Below the pieces are notes generated by a model. The model saw nothing but the letters and a program-made list of their open reading frames with translations, did no database searches and was not told where the DNA came from. Made by a program: the position numbers and the translations under genes. Shown piece by piece: positions 9,659 through 18,928 of a stretch of DNA of 64,000 bases. This DNA is from Cutibacterium porci (GTDB lineage: Bacteria > Actinomycetota > Actinomycetes > Propionibacteriales > Propionibacteriaceae). Within the stretch, counting starts at the first letter, position 1; the number at the start of each line of letters is the position of its first letter. Where the stretch lies: the NCBI RefSeq assembly GCF_009696315.1, contig NZ_VUMG01000001.1:186001-250000 (forward strand), written 5' to 3'.

Positions 9659-11176
9659 CTAGTTGTCCTCGTTGGACAAGATCTTCAGCCGCAGGCAGTT
9701 CCAGCTCGCCGGATTGGCATCGAAAGTGAGAGTCGCTGACGTGATGTCGCATCGGGCGTTGTGCGGTTCAACTCGGTTTGGTTGGTCTGCGGTGTTGACG
9801 GCTGCAATGTCCTCGTCGTCAAGAGCGAGACACTCAACAACCGTGCAGTCACCGAAGGGCCTCAGATCGATCCGTACCCGAGTGCTCTCGTGAAGGTCAC
9901 GATTCGCGAGGAAGACCGCAAGATCATGGCTCTCGGCATCCCAAGTCGCCACGGTCCACAGCTGATCGGCTTCTCCCCATCGTTGTGTGGAGATTGTCGG
10001 CCCCTCACAGCGAGTATCAAGAACTACCCCACGAGCGTGTCGTGACATCAACGCGAATGGATGGAAGATCGTCTGCCGCCAGGCGCGACCACCCTCTTCA
10101 GTACGAATCGGAGCGATGACATTGGCAAGCTGCGCCTGACATGCGACACCAATTCTGTCCGTATGCCGTAGCAGGGTGATGAGGAGGGAGCCCACGACCA
10201 TCGCATCAAGAACCGAGTAAGTGTCCTCGATGAGGTGCGGCGCATGCACCATACCGATCGAGTTCTCTCCATCAAACCGGCTCTGGTACCAGACGTTCCA
10301 CTCGTCGAAGGAAATCTTGAGTCGACGGTCACTGTGATGCATGGCCGCTACGTGGTCAAGCGTGGCGACGACATCGCGGATGTACCTTTCCATATCCTCT
10401 GCACAACAGGCGAAAGAGACGGCATCATCATCTATGGGCTCGTAGTAGGCATGGGCTGACACCATGTCAAGGTTGTCGAACGCTGCATCGACGACGATGC
10501 GTTCCCAGCGCCCGAACGTCGGCATGGCCCGCGCTGACGAGCCAGACGCGATGAGGGACAGCTTGTCGTCGAATCGGTGGAAGGCATTGGCCACCTCGGT
10601 CACCGTCCGGGCGTATTCCTCGGGAGTCTTGTGGCCCATCTGCCAAGGCCCGTCCATCTCATTTCCCAGGCACCAGGTTTCGACGCTCCATGGATCTTCC
10701 CACCCATGGCTCTTGCGCAACTGCGGTAGACGGGTGTCGGTATCTCCGTTAACGTACTGTAAGAATTCCATGGCCTCGCTGAGCCCGCGCGTCCCAAGAT
10801 TGACTGCAAGCATGGGCTCGATGCCCATTCGCCGACACCACGCGAGAAACTCATTCGTGCCGACGGTGTTGGGTTCAATCGACCGCCACGCAAAGTCAAG
10901 GTTCCTTGGCCGTTCCTCGAGCGGTCCAACGCCGTCCTCCCAACGATAGTTCGAGACGAAATTTCCGCCGGGATAGCGCAGAACCGTAACTCCCAGTTCC
11001 TTGACCAGCTCTGCTACATCACGACGAAATCCGTGGGAATCAGCCTCAGGATGGTTTGGTTCAAAGATGCCGGTATAGACACAGCGGCCCATATGCTCAA
11101 CGAAACTACCGAAGATCCTCCGGTTCACCTCTCCCACCTGATAAGCGGGATGGACGTGGACGGTCGTTGTCCTCAT
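9659..11176 (-). CDS. Alpha-L-arabinofuranosidase, GH51
   Basis: Retaining glycosidase that removes terminal alpha-L-arabinofuranosyl residues, 505 residues, normal for GH51. The acid/base Glu lies in CLGNEMDGPWQMG and the nucleophile Glu in ISFDEWNVWYQ; the N-terminal FGSFVEHMGRCVYTGIFEP block is also characteristic. There is no signal peptide, so it acts in the cytoplasm on imported oligosaccharides. The upstream frame is open to 11476, but the ATG at 11176 has AGGAGAG in front and begins the conserved domain. It is the first gene of the arabinoside operon and faces the LacI-family gene across a twin operator. Confidence 0.94.
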   Translation of the reverse strand: MRTTTVHVHPAYQVGEVNRRIFGSFVEHMGRCVYTGIFEPNHPEADSHGFRRDVAELVKELGVTVLRYPGGNFVSNYRWEDGVGPLEERPRNLDFAWRSIEPNTVGTNEFLAWCRRMGIEPMLAVNLGTRGLSEAMEFLQYVNGDTDTRLPQLRKSHGWEDPWSVETWCLGNEMDGPWQMGHKTPEEYARTVTEVANAFHRFDDKLSLIASGSSARAMPTFGRWERIVVDAAFDNLDMVSAHAYYEPIDDDAVSFACCAEDMERYIRDVVATLDHVAAMHHSDRRLKISFDEWNVWYQSRFDGENSIGMVHAPHLIEDTYSVLDAMVVGSLLITLLRHTDRIGVACQAQLANVIAPIRTEEGGRAWRQTIFHPFALMSRHARGVVLDTRCEGPTISTQRWGEADQLWTVATWDAESHDLAVFLANRDLHESTRVRIDLRPFGDCTVVECLALDDEDIAAVNTADQPNRVEPHNARCDITSATLTFDANPASWNCLRLKILSNEDN

Positions 11177-11218
11177 GGGTATCTCTCCTATGCGACGACA
11201 CCGTTGCCGTCTCCCTAG

Positions 11219-11263
11219 CTTCTTTACATCGTTGTAACCCATTATTACAACGATGTAAAGAAG
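11219..11263. promoter_or_regulatory. Perfect twin operator between GH51 and LacI genes
   Basis: A 19-base sequence (CTTCTTTACATCGTTGTAA, 11219-11237) is repeated exactly in inverted orientation at 11245-11263, with a 7-base spacer. Each arm itself contains a LacI-type semi-palindrome, TTACA-TCGT-TGTAA, with a central CG. It lies 42 bases before the GH51 start and 66 bases before the LacI-family start, so one repressor could control both divergent genes. Confidence 0.8.
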
Positions 11264-11329
11264 TGCGCAAGATGCACGCCAAAGCGTTACCCGGCGATAT
11301 TGCTCGGACCACCTCGAGGGTCTAAAGTC

Positions 11330-12361
11330 ATGGCCATGACAGCGCGGCTCGTAGATGTTGCCGAAGCCGCAGGGGTGTCTGTTAAGACTGTTTCTAACGT
11401 TGTACATAAGAGCCCGCACGTCCGTCCTGGTACCCGGGCTCGGGTCGAACAGGTGATCAAGGAGCTTGACTACCAACCCAACCGCGCAGCTCGTCAGTTG
11501 AAAGCTGGCCGAACCGGATTCATCGCTCTGGCCCTCCCAGAAATCAAGACCCCCTACTTTGCAGAGCTCACCTCTCGTATTTCAGAACGGGCCAAAAAGG
11601 AGGAACTCGTCGCGCTGCTGGAGTTGACTGGCGCGGATCCCGTCATGGAAAACCGAGTACTCACTCGGTTGGGCCGGGGCGTCGTGGATGGGATTGTGTT
11701 CTCACCCCTGACTCTGACTGCGAAAGAAATTTCCGACCATCCCACCAGTGTTCCCATGGTGTTACTCGGTGAACGAGCAACTCCGCCCAACCATGACCAT
11801 GTTGCAGTGAGATCTGTTGACGCAGCACGCCGGATGACCGAGCATCTTATTGAAGTTGGCTGTCAACGGATCGCCGCCATCGGTCACGTCCCAAATCAGG
11901 GTACTGCCTCGACACGGCTCGCCGGGTACCGTCAGGCGCTCAAAGCAGCAGATATTCCCTTCGACGACGATCTGGTGGTGGGCGTATCTACTTACTCGCG
12001 ATCAGCTGGGTTTGATGCCATGAACAGCCTACTCGGCCTCGCAAAGAAGCCCGACGCAGTCTTCTGTTTCAACGACACAATGGCAATCGGTGCGATTCGC
12101 GCCTGTCACGAAGCTGGGGTAAAAGTGCCGCAAGACATCGCAATTGCGGGATTCGACAACACTGAAGAGGGGGTCTACTCAACTCCAACTCTGACCACAA
12201 TCGCTCCCGATCTTGACGCGCTCGCTGACAAGACCCTGACAATCCTCGTCCAACGCATCGGTCAATCCAGCAGTAACGCGAATCAATCAGGAACGAGCGT
12301 CCCCGTACCGTGGCACCTCGTCATTCGTGAGAGCACCGGAGGCCCCACCATCCACCCTTAA
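11330..12361 (+). CDS. LacI-family regulator of arabinoside locus
   Basis: Repressor of about 343 residues. The N-terminal LacI helix-turn-helix reads LVDVAEAAGVSVKTVSNVVH, with the hinge helix near DYQPNRAARQLKAG. The periplasmic-binding-protein-like effector domain follows, including RIAAIGHV and DAVFCFNDTMAIGAI. An ATG at 11330 with CGAGGG about 10 bases upstream is taken as start; an ATG at 11336 is equally possible, and the open frame extends to a TTG at 11300. Its position across the twin operator argues that it represses the GH51-ABC-GH43 operon and itself. The inducer is probably arabinose or an arabino-oligosaccharide (inference). Confidence 0.9.
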   Translation: MAMTARLVDVAEAAGVSVKTVSNVVHKSPHVRPGTRARVEQVIKELDYQPNRAARQLKAGRTGFIALALPEIKTPYFAELTSRISERAKKEELVALLELTGADPVMENRVLTRLGRGVVDGIVFSPLTLTAKEISDHPTSVPMVLLGERATPPNHDHVAVRSVDAARRMTEHLIEVGCQRIAAIGHVPNQGTASTRLAGYRQALKAADIPFDDDLVVGVSTYSRSAGFDAMNSLLGLAKKPDAVFCFNDTMAIGAIRACHEAGVKVPQDIAIAGFDNTEEGVYSTPTLTTIAPDLDALADKTLTILVQRIGQSSSNANQSGTSVPVPWHLVIRESTGGPTIHP

Positions 12362-12437
12362 TCCCACCGGGAATGTCGTGACAGCTTTGTGCGCTGGATA
12401 GGTTGATCCTTGAACCAGTCACCGACCAGGAGACGAC

Positions 12438-13490
12438 ATGACTACCCAGCCACTTGTGCCCAAGACCATCCTCGGCAGCATTTCACTATCTGATTCCCGA
12501 GAGGACAACACCACCCAACCCTCTCCTGACGTCGTCTACGCAGACACTCAGGGGAACGACGAACCTCGCGACGTCATTATCGTCGGTTCCGGACCCGCCG
12601 GGTACACTGCCGCTGTCTATACCGCTCGTGCTGGGTTGAAACCGTTGGTCTTCGAGGGGTCGATGGATGCCGGCGGTGCTCTCATGCAAACCACCGAGGT
12701 CGAAAACTACCCGGGCTTCTCCGAGGGGATCATGGGCCCAGACCTCATGGCACAGATGCGGGCCCAGGCCGAACGGTTCGGGGCCGAGCTTGTCGCCGAT
12801 GACGTGACCGACGTTGATCTCACCGGCGAGATCAAGACAGTCGTCGATACCGACGGGAATACCCACAAGGCGCGGGTTGTCATTCTTGCCATGGGGTCGG
12901 CCTACCGCAAACTCGGGCTTGAGGATGAGTCTCGACTATCTGGGCGCGGCGTGTCGTGGTGCGCCACCTGTGACGGGTTTTTCTTCACCGGAAAGGATAT
13001 CGCCGTCGTGGGAGGTGGTGACTCCGCAGTTGAAGAAGCCACCTTCCTTACCCGATTCGCCAACTCAGTAACCCTCGTTCATCGTCGCGACCAGTTACGC
13101 GCCTCTCAGATCATGGCTGACCGTGCTGCAGCCGATCCGAAGATCACGTTCGCGTGGGATAGCGAGATCGTTGCCATGCAGGGCGACTCGAAGCTTGAGT
13201 CGATCACGCTGCGCGACACTAAAACCGGCGTCGAGCGTCAGCTCGACGTCGCTGGAGTCTTTGAAGCCATCGGTCACGATCCTCGCTCCGAGTTGGTTCG
13301 CGGCCAAGTTGACGTGGACGAGGCTGGTTACGTCGTGTGCGCTGAGCCGTCCACGCGCACCAATGTGCCGGGAGTCTTCGCCTGTGGTGACCTGGTTGAC
13401 TCCCACTACCAGCAAGCCGTCACCGCAGCCGGGTCCGGGTGTCGTGCCGCCCTGGATGCCGAGCGGTTCCTGGCTGAGCTTGGTCGCTGA
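12438..13490 (+). CDS. trxB: Thioredoxin reductase
   Basis: NADPH- and FAD-dependent disulfide reductase that recycles thioredoxin, 350 residues. Signatures are the FAD-binding [18 protein letters not shown], the redox-active CATC (in [10 protein letters not shown]), the NADPH-binding [13 protein letters not shown] and the C-terminal [10 protein letters not shown]. It carries an N-terminal extension of about 45 polar residues before the Rossmann fold, longer than in typical TrxB. The ATG has AGGAGACGAC directly upstream, so the extension appears to be translated. A thioredoxin gene lies about 4 kb downstream. Confidence 0.95.
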   Translation: MTTQPLVPKTILGSISLSDSREDNTTQPSPDVVYADTQGNDEPRDVIIVGSGPAGYTAAVYTARAGLKPLVFEGSMDAGGALMQTTEVENYPGFSEGIMGPDLMAQMRAQAERFGAELVADDVTDVDLTGEIKTVVDTDGNTHKARVVILAMGSAYRKLGLEDESRLSGRGVSWCATCDGFFFTGKDIAVVGGGDSAVEEATFLTRFANSVTLVHRRDQLRASQIMADRAAADPKITFAWDSEIVAMQGDSKLESITLRDTKTGVERQLDVAGVFEAIGHDPRSELVRGQVDVDEAGYVVCAEPSTRTNVPGVFACGDLVDSHYQQAVTAAGSGCRAALDAERFLAELGR

Positions 13491-13893
13491 CGCATTGGGC
13501 GGGCACTCGCACACGGGATAGTCCTGTAACACACCGTCTGAGCATCGTTGATGCGAGCATGGCCGGCGGCGGTGCGGAATTCTCCCGCTATCTGCACTGC
13601 CGGGCGATTTTCATCACTTCGCAACGGTCCCGGGTATCGCTGAGCCCGTCATCTGCCTGGCCCGGGAAAAATCGACGCGAGTAGGGTTCCCCGACGCTAA
13701 GCACGCAGGAGTGGTGGTTATTTTTGACGGCTGGTGTGTGGCGTGGGTCCGCCGTCGTTACGCAGCGCCCAGAATGCGCCTGCCATATGGCAGAGAGGCA
13801 CAACGATGACGTGCACACAGCCCGCGCAATCACAGCTCCTCATCCGCGTGACCTGACCTTTGTCGTCCAACCAGCAGCATTGAGCATGTTCTC
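13491..13893. other. Intergenic, nothing recognised
   Basis: About 400 bases between the convergent trxB and pseudouridine synthase genes. Open frames present here have no recognisable product. An A-rich AAAAAT run near 13667 and an ATTTTT run near 13725 could form a weak long-loop hairpin, but the arms match poorly. Confidence 0.4.
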
Positions 13894-14862
13894 TCACATC
13901 CAGGCAGCCAATCTCAGTCTCGAGGTGAAAACTCTCGGGTCCCCTGTGACGGGGTCGGTAAAGCCCATCTGCCATGCCTGCAACTGGAGTGGGTGGGTGA
14001 AGTCGTCGATCGGGGTGTCGAGAACTACCGGGTAAAAAGGGTCATTCACAATTGGGGCGCCTAAGCGTTGCATATGAAGACGAATTTGGTGAGTGCGGCC
14101 GGTCCTAGGGCTGGCCTCATATAGGCCTAACTCTCCGTGCTCACCTATCAATTCGACATCGGTGATGGCATTCGGCTCTCCAGGCACCTCCCGAGCCTGC
14201 AAAATCCCCCTCTCTTTAACGATCCGGGACCTCACCTGCCAGCCGCCTTTCGTCGCGACGATCCCCTCACCAGCCGGATCGTGCACCACCGGCGCTACAA
14301 GCCGGTATTTTTTGACGACCTCACGACGCTCGAACATCTCCTGATATGGTCGACGCCACTGGCGCTCCCGGGTCAGCAGCAACACGCCGGCAGTAACTCG
14401 ATCCAAGCGATGGGCCACCGTTAGTTCTGGCAAGTTCAGTTGAGTACGTAATCGGACGACAACCGACTCGACGACATGGCTTCCCCGGGGAATCGAGGAC
14501 AGAAAGTGTGGCTTGTCGACGACGAGGATGCGTTCATCGGAATAAAGGATGCCGATTTCTCCCGGGACGGGGGTCTCGACGGGTAGATCTCGGTGGAAGA
14601 AGATGAACGTCTGGGGCACGAAAGGCGAATCCTGCTGGAACGAGCGCCCCGATTCATCAACGAATCTTCCCTCGCGAAGCATCTCGTCAACACGACTGGC
14701 ACCCATCCTGGGGAGCTTCTCGACCAGGTACTCCCGCATCGTCACCCATGGCCAGCCCTCAACCCCACGTTCCTGCGCCAACCGACGGCACTGTCCATGA
14801 TCGGGTGTGCAAACCCACGCCGATTCCAAGCCATGACGTTGGGGTAGTGGAGACCGAGGCAC
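13894..14862 (-). CDS. RluA-family RNA pseudouridine synthase
   Basis: Enzyme converting specific uridines in rRNA or tRNA to pseudouridine, 322 residues. The catalytic Asp is in the family motif AHRLDRVTAGVLLLTRE. Other conserved stretches are ILVVDKPHFLSSIP and TGRTHQIRLHMQRLGAPI. A short N-terminal segment (REYLVEKLPRMGASRVDEML) resembles an S4-like RNA-binding region. The start is taken as the GTG at 14862; no strong ribosome-binding sequence is visible, so the first 40 residues are less certain. The exact target nucleotide cannot be told from sequence alone. Confidence 0.9.
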   Translation of the reverse strand: MPRSPLPQRHGLESAWVCTPDHGQCRRLAQERGVEGWPWVTMREYLVEKLPRMGASRVDEMLREGRFVDESGRSFQQDSPFVPQTFIFFHRDLPVETPVPGEIGILYSDERILVVDKPHFLSSIPRGSHVVESVVVRLRTQLNLPELTVAHRLDRVTAGVLLLTRERQWRRPYQEMFERREVVKKYRLVAPVVHDPAGEGIVATKGGWQVRSRIVKERGILQAREVPGEPNAITDVELIGEHGELGLYEASPRTGRTHQIRLHMQRLGAPIVNDPFYPVVLDTPIDDFTHPLQLQAWQMGFTDPVTGDPRVFTSRLRLAAWM

Positions 14863-15044
14863 CGCCCCAGCCTAAAGCCACCAACCCCTTCCCCCTTAAC
14901 CCACCGCCGGTAGTGAACAAAAATCCCTCCTCGCGAAGAGGTGGAGCGCAGCCGCGCCTGAACCCATTGCGGACCGGGATATTCGACCCCCACCGCGGTC
15001 GAATCACACACAGGTCGACCGCGGCGCAACCGCGCTCTACATTA

Positions 15045-15059
15045 CCTAGTAATACTAGG
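15045..15059. promoter_or_regulatory. 15-base palindrome upstream of MFS gene
   Basis: Perfect palindrome CCTAGTA-A-TACTAGG, 53 bases before the MFS start and within a likely promoter (TAATAC runs through it). It is probably an operator for an unlinked repressor. Confidence 0.45.
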
Positions 15060-15112
15060 GTTTTGTGGAGGACGGCCTAGCCCTCACCTCGCTGGCAAAG
15101 GAGCTAACCCCT

Positions 15113-16360
15113 ATGACGGCAACCCAACGAAGGGCTGTTCAGCCCCGGCATAAGCGGTACCCCGATACCGGTCGCCTCGGCGCAGTGATGTTCATCGGAC
15201 AATTGGGGTGGGCAGCCGTCGGGGCTTCCGGTAGCACGCTGTTGGCAGCACTTGCCGCTGAGGTCAAACCCGACGATAAGGTCAATTATCTCGCCCTACT
15301 CACGACTACCGGCGCGCTTGTTGCCGTCATCTGCATGATCCTGGCTGGAACACTGTCAGACCGCACTCGATCCAAGTTCGGCCCACGCAATCCATGGATC
15401 ATCGGCGGAGCCATCGTCGGCACCCTGGCTTTCGCGTGCATCGGCTTAACCCGCAATCCCACCCTCCTCGTCATCGCGCAGATGGTGTACCAGGGCGGGC
15501 TCAACTGCATGCTCAGCGCTTTCAATGCCGTGCCGCCGGACTACGTCCCTGACTCCGTTCTCGGTAAGGTTTCAGCATTTGGTGGCGCGGGCTACCTCCT
15601 CGCCCAAATCATTGGTGCGGTGATCGCTGGGACTTTGGTGACCCACCCATCACACGGGTTCCTGATAGCGGCATGGATGATGATGGCGTCGAGCATCATC
15701 GTGGTGCTCCTGCTTCCACCCCACCCTCTACGAAACCAGTCCCCCCGTCCGCCCGTCACCTGGCACCAATTCGGCGCCCAGATAAAACCACCTTCCGACG
15801 GCCAGTTCTGGTGGATTCTGGTCGGTCGGTTCCTCTTCGTGATCTCTTTGTTCATGGTGATGCAGTTTCAGCTATACATCGCCACCGATGCGATGGGCAT
15901 GACACGAGCAGCCGCCGGAAAACTCATCGCCACCAACTCCGCAGTTCTCGCCATCACGGCGATCATTCTCGACGCCGTCACGGGGCCATGGTCCGACAAA
16001 ATTAAACGCCGCAAGCCTTTTACGATGATTGCCCCGCTCGTGGCCGGGGCTGGGATTATCCCCCTCCTCCTTGTCAACCAACCGTGGACTCTCACCATTT
16101 TCGCCGCGATGGGCGGGGTCGCGTTCGGTACCTATATGGCTGTCGACGGGGCGCTCATGGTGGAGGTGCTGCCCAACCGCGACGATTCCGCCCGCGACCT
16201 CAGCTTCCTCAACGCCGCCAATTCACTGCCAATCGTCTTCGCACCGGGCATTGGCGCGGCCCTGGTGAAGGCGGTCGGCTATCCCGGACTGTTCATTGCA
16301 ACAATCATCCTGAGCATCCTGGGGTCGTTGTGCATCACACGGGTGACGAGGGTGACGTGA
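15113..16360 (+). CDS. MFS transporter (sugar symporter-like)
   Basis: Twelve-span major facilitator transporter, 415 residues from the ATG at 15113, which has AAAGGAG upstream (the frame itself is open from 15065). The cytoplasmic loop 2-3 motif reads GTLSDRTRSKFGPRNPW, close to that of glycoside/proton symporters, and the equivalent loop in the second half reads GPWSDKIKRRKPF. It stands alone between the pseudouridine synthase and the OsmC gene, so the substrate is not indicated by context. A sugar or drug role are both possible. Confidence 0.85.
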   Translation: MTATQRRAVQPRHKRYPDTGRLGAVMFIGQLGWAAVGASGSTLLAALAAEVKPDDKVNYLALLTTTGALVAVICMILAGTLSDRTRSKFGPRNPWIIGGAIVGTLAFACIGLTRNPTLLVIAQMVYQGGLNCMLSAFNAVPPDYVPDSVLGKVSAFGGAGYLLAQIIGAVIAGTLVTHPSHGFLIAAWMMMASSIIVVLLLPPHPLRNQSPRPPVTWHQFGAQIKPPSDGQFWWILVGRFLFVISLFMVMQFQLYIATDAMGMTRAAAGKLIATNSAVLAITAIILDAVTGPWSDKIKRRKPFTMIAPLVAGAGIIPLLLVNQPWTLTIFAAMGGVAFGTYMAVDGALMVEVLPNRDDSARDLSFLNAANSLPIVFAPGIGAALVKAVGYPGLFIATIILSILGSLCITRVTRVT

Positions 16361-16406
16361 GATGAAGCTGGATCCACGACTGGCAGAAATCCCGGACCGC
16401 CAATCG

Positions 16407-16440
16407 AAAAGAAAAATAAACGCTCGCCGAGCAGCGGGCG
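16407..16440 (-). terminator. Possible terminator downstream of osmC
   Basis: Read on the minus strand, a GC-rich imperfect hairpin (16421-16440) is followed by a T-rich run (TTTATTTTTCTTTT). It lies about 270 bases past the osmC stop, between convergent genes. The rest of 16361-16707 shows nothing else recognisable. Confidence 0.4.
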
Positions 16441-16707
16441 CATAAAAGTGACGTGACCGCCCGCCTACGGGGAAAAATGACACCCGCGGTCCCTGGCTCG
16501 GTGATTCTCGAAGACCACACGGTCCCCAGACAGCCCTTCCCAAGGCCCCCGAGGCCGAAGAAAACATCACCTGCCCGCGAGATCTCATCTCCTGATGACG
16601 CGAAACGGCCGGGCCCGGGACTTTTCGCCACCGGATCCGGCCGCCGTCAGGTCCGCAGAAGGCCGCTCGTGGACACACTCCGCGTGAAAATACGATGAAG
16701 CAACCCG

Positions 16708-17145
16708 TTAGTCCAGCGGCTCGCCGGCGATGCTGAATGCAACTGGGGTCGGGGCCTCGACAGTCCGCGAGACGGTGCAATTTTTGTCGCGCGACATCGT
16801 GACAACTCGGTTGACCAGCCCTGCAGCCTCACGCCCCTCCTCGGTATCGGGAAAACTCAGCCGGAAGTCGACGGCGATGTCACCCAACGATGCCCGTCCT
16901 TCCTCGTCGCTGCGTTTGGTACCCGACACGGAAACGGTGAACTGGGTAGGCTCACCGCGGCGGCTTGTTACGGTGTCGACATCAATCGATGAGCACCCGC
17001 CGATTGCCGCCAACAGCAGCTCGACGGGGGTGAACTCGGCATCCTGACCCGACCCAAACCGAATCTGACCACCACGCGCGTTAGTGGCGGTATAACGGCC
17101 CCCACTACGACGGACCAAGGAAACCTTCTTAGTGGCAGACGGCAT
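16708..17145 (-). CDS. OsmC-family protein
   Basis: Small cytoplasmic OsmC/Ohr-superfamily protein, 145 residues. The two family cysteines are present: one in AIGGCSSIDV and one in DKNCTVSRTV. In characterised members this pair reduces organic hydroperoxides with a thiol donor. The pattern fits the general OsmC branch rather than strict Ohr. It begins 10 bases after the thioredoxin stop on the same strand, so trxA could supply reducing power; that pairing is inference from the operon. Confidence 0.88.
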   Translation of the reverse strand: MPSATKKVSLVRRSGGRYTATNARGGQIRFGSGQDAEFTPVELLLAAIGGCSSIDVDTVTSRRGEPTQFTVSVSGTKRSDEEGRASLGDIAVDFRLSFPDTEEGREAAGLVNRVVTMSRDKNCTVSRTVEAPTPVAFSIAGEPLD

Positions 17146-17154
17146 GACCCCTCC

Positions 17155-17481
17155 TCAGGCAACAAACTCTTCGATGACTTTAACTAGCGCCTTCTTCGTC
17201 TTGCCGCCCTGCAGCGATTTGACGAGCTGGCCGCCCTGCCATACCTGGATGGTAGGTAGGGACATGATCCCTTGCTCGGCAGCCACCCGAGTATTGACGT
17301 TGGTGTCGACTTTGGCGAAGACCATCCGGTCGCCGTACGTCCCAGCGAGCTCTTCGATGATCGGGGAGAGCTGCTTACAGGGCGCGCACCAGTCGGCCCA
17401 GTAGTCGACAAGGACCGGCGTGGAAGCGCCGAGAACCTCGGAGGCGAAGGTCGCGTCGGTGACCTCGATGACGTTGTTCAT
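17155..17481 (-). CDS. trxA: Thioredoxin
   Basis: 108-residue thioredoxin with the redox motif in YWADWCAPCKQLSPII and the cis-proline in MSLPTIQVW. The open frame extends upstream to 17844, but the ATG at 17481 begins the thioredoxin fold and is preceded by AAAGG. It is first gene of a trxA-osmC pair. Together with the trxB gene at 12438 it provides the cell's general thiol-disulfide reduction system. Confidence 0.95.
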   Translation of the reverse strand: MNNVIEVTDATFASEVLGASTPVLVDYWADWCAPCKQLSPIIEELAGTYGDRMVFAKVDTNVNTRVAAEQGIMSLPTIQVWQGGQLVKSLQGGKTKKALVKVIEEFVA

Positions 17482-17606
17482 GACAGCCTTTCTAAGACGA
17501 CCAGTCGAGTCTAGGTCGTGGCGGCTCGTTGAGCACCCCAAGTTCACGATGGCCGAGCGGATTCTCAGGCTGCTGCGTGAACGCCTCGGTGGCAGCCATC
17601 GCCCGG

Positions 17607-17680
17607 TGCGAAAAATCCCGGCCCAAGGCGGCATCGGGAACCACAGTGCCCAAGCCCCACCCAACTCGGTACTTTTCGCA
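17607..17680. terminator. Long-loop inverted repeat, possible terminator
   Basis: Arms TGCGAAAAATCCCG (17607-17620) and CGGTACTTTTCGCA (17667-17680) match at 12 of 14 positions across a 46-base loop. It sits between the end of the polyol operon (17738) and trxA. Two similar elements occur at 30868-30940 and 45767-45832. It may end transcription from the left-going operon. Confidence 0.45.
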
Positions 17681-17737
17681 ACCGATCCGTGGTTAGAGGC
17701 GCATCTCCCCTCGATAGGGATCATGCCGACAAGCACG

Positions 17738-18796
17738 TCATTTTTCTCCGCCGAAGAACTTCTTCCAGGGCAGATCAAGGGGAGCATCGTGGGCGACGAT
17801 GTCATATAGAGCCCGCACCAACGGGTAATCGTCTTTGGCAACAACCCCGCGCTGGGTCAGCTTTTCAATCGCTTCGCCAACCACGTCGATGGCCGCGACA
17901 CCTTCAAGAGTGATGCCTTTCATGGTGACATTACGGATTTGCGAGAACGGCACCCCGGCACCAACGTAAGTTCCGGCCCGCACATTGCGCCCGCCCATCG
18001 TGGTGACGAACATGTCGCCGACCCCGCCTAGACCAGTCGCGACCTCCGGATCACCACCCATGAAGGTAACCATCTGTTTAAGCTCGCGGGCACCCTCACC
18101 AAAAAGTGCCGCAGTGTAGTCATACATGGCGTACTGAGCGTCAGCCTGCCCAGCTTTTTCCAGCATGCCAGCAGCAAAACCTCCACCGAATGCGAAGATG
18201 TTCTTCATACACGCACCGACCTCATGGCCGACGAAGTCGGTAGACGTCCAGACGTGGTAATAATCAGTGCGATATGCCTTGGCAAGACGGTCGAGGATCT
18301 CCTGCTGCTCCCCACAAAACACAACGCACGTGTCGCGATGCACTGCCAGTTCACCGGCAATCGACGGACCAACAATGGCTGCCCAGTGGACCTTATCGGC
18401 AAGGTCCCCCATGCGTTTCTTCAGTACCTCGGGCAAAATGTGGAGGGTGCCGTCCTCGTCGGCCTGCATGCCCTTGGTTATACACAGGATGGTCTGCCCG
18501 GGCGTGGCTAGGCTAGCCAGCTGCTCTCCCGCCCAATTGACCCCGAATGAATTGACGCCGCTCATGACGACATCGGCTCCTTCTATGGCTTTAGCGGCAT
18601 CAGCGAAGTGGTAGGCCTTGACACGCTCATCAACCCTAAGTTTAAGAACCGGGTGCTCCCGGGTGGCTTGAATGGAATCGATAATCTCGTCATCGAGATG
18701 GGTTCCAATGAGGCTCACCTCGTTGCCGTTCTCAACAGCGGGGAACGTCAATGCGGTGGCCATGACACCCGCACCGAGCACTGCAATCCTGAGCAT
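17738..18796 (-). CDS. GpsA-like NAD(P)-dependent polyol-phosphate dehydrogenase
   Basis: Resembles glycerol-3-phosphate dehydrogenase [NAD(P)+], 352 residues from the ATG at 18796 (GGAGG upstream). It has the N-terminal nucleotide fold LGAGVMATALT, the active-site lysine region VGACMKNIFAFGGG and the substrate-binding GLGGVGDMFVTTMGGRNVRAG-like block (Arg and Asp retained). The sequence is diverged from housekeeping GpsA, and it is the last gene of an operon with two FGGY kinases, an AraM-type dehydrogenase and an RpiB isomerase. It may therefore act on another polyol or ketose phosphate rather than, or as well as, glycerol 3-phosphate. It could also be the only GpsA of the cell; the window cannot decide. 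Confidence 0.82.
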   Translation of the reverse strand: MLRIAVLGAGVMATALTFPAVENGNEVSLIGTHLDDEIIDSIQATREHPVLKLRVDERVKAYHFADAAKAIEGADVVMSGVNSFGVNWAGEQLASLATPGQTILCITKGMQADEDGTLHILPEVLKKRMGDLADKVHWAAIVGPSIAGELAVHRDTCVVFCGEQQEILDRLAKAYRTDYYHVWTSTDFVGHEVGACMKNIFAFGGGFAAGMLEKAGQADAQYAMYDYTAALFGEGARELKQMVTFMGGDPEVATGLGGVGDMFVTTMGGRNVRAGTYVGAGVPFSQIRNVTMKGITLEGVAAIDVVGEAIEKLTQRGVVAKDDYPLVRALYDIVAHDAPLDLPWKKFFGGEK

Positions 18797-18893
18797 CTTT
18801 GCACCTCCGAAAGTGGGTTTTGGCCCGACTGTGGGCCCGACGCGTTTCACGGTAACGTCAGGGCACGCAGGAGTCTCACTTTCGTCAACAGCC

Positions 18894-18907
18894 TGCACTT
18901 CCGTGCA
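18894..18907. promoter_or_regulatory. TGCAC-N4-GTGCA site between SorC gene and GpsA-like gene
   Basis: Perfect inverted repeat TGCAC-TTCC-GTGCA in the 132-base gap before the GpsA-like gene. The half-sites are identical to those at 2006-2019 near the other SorC-family gene. It could allow separate control of the last gene of the operon. Confidence 0.45.
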
Positions 18908-18928
18908 TATCGTCGTCGACTCTCTGCT

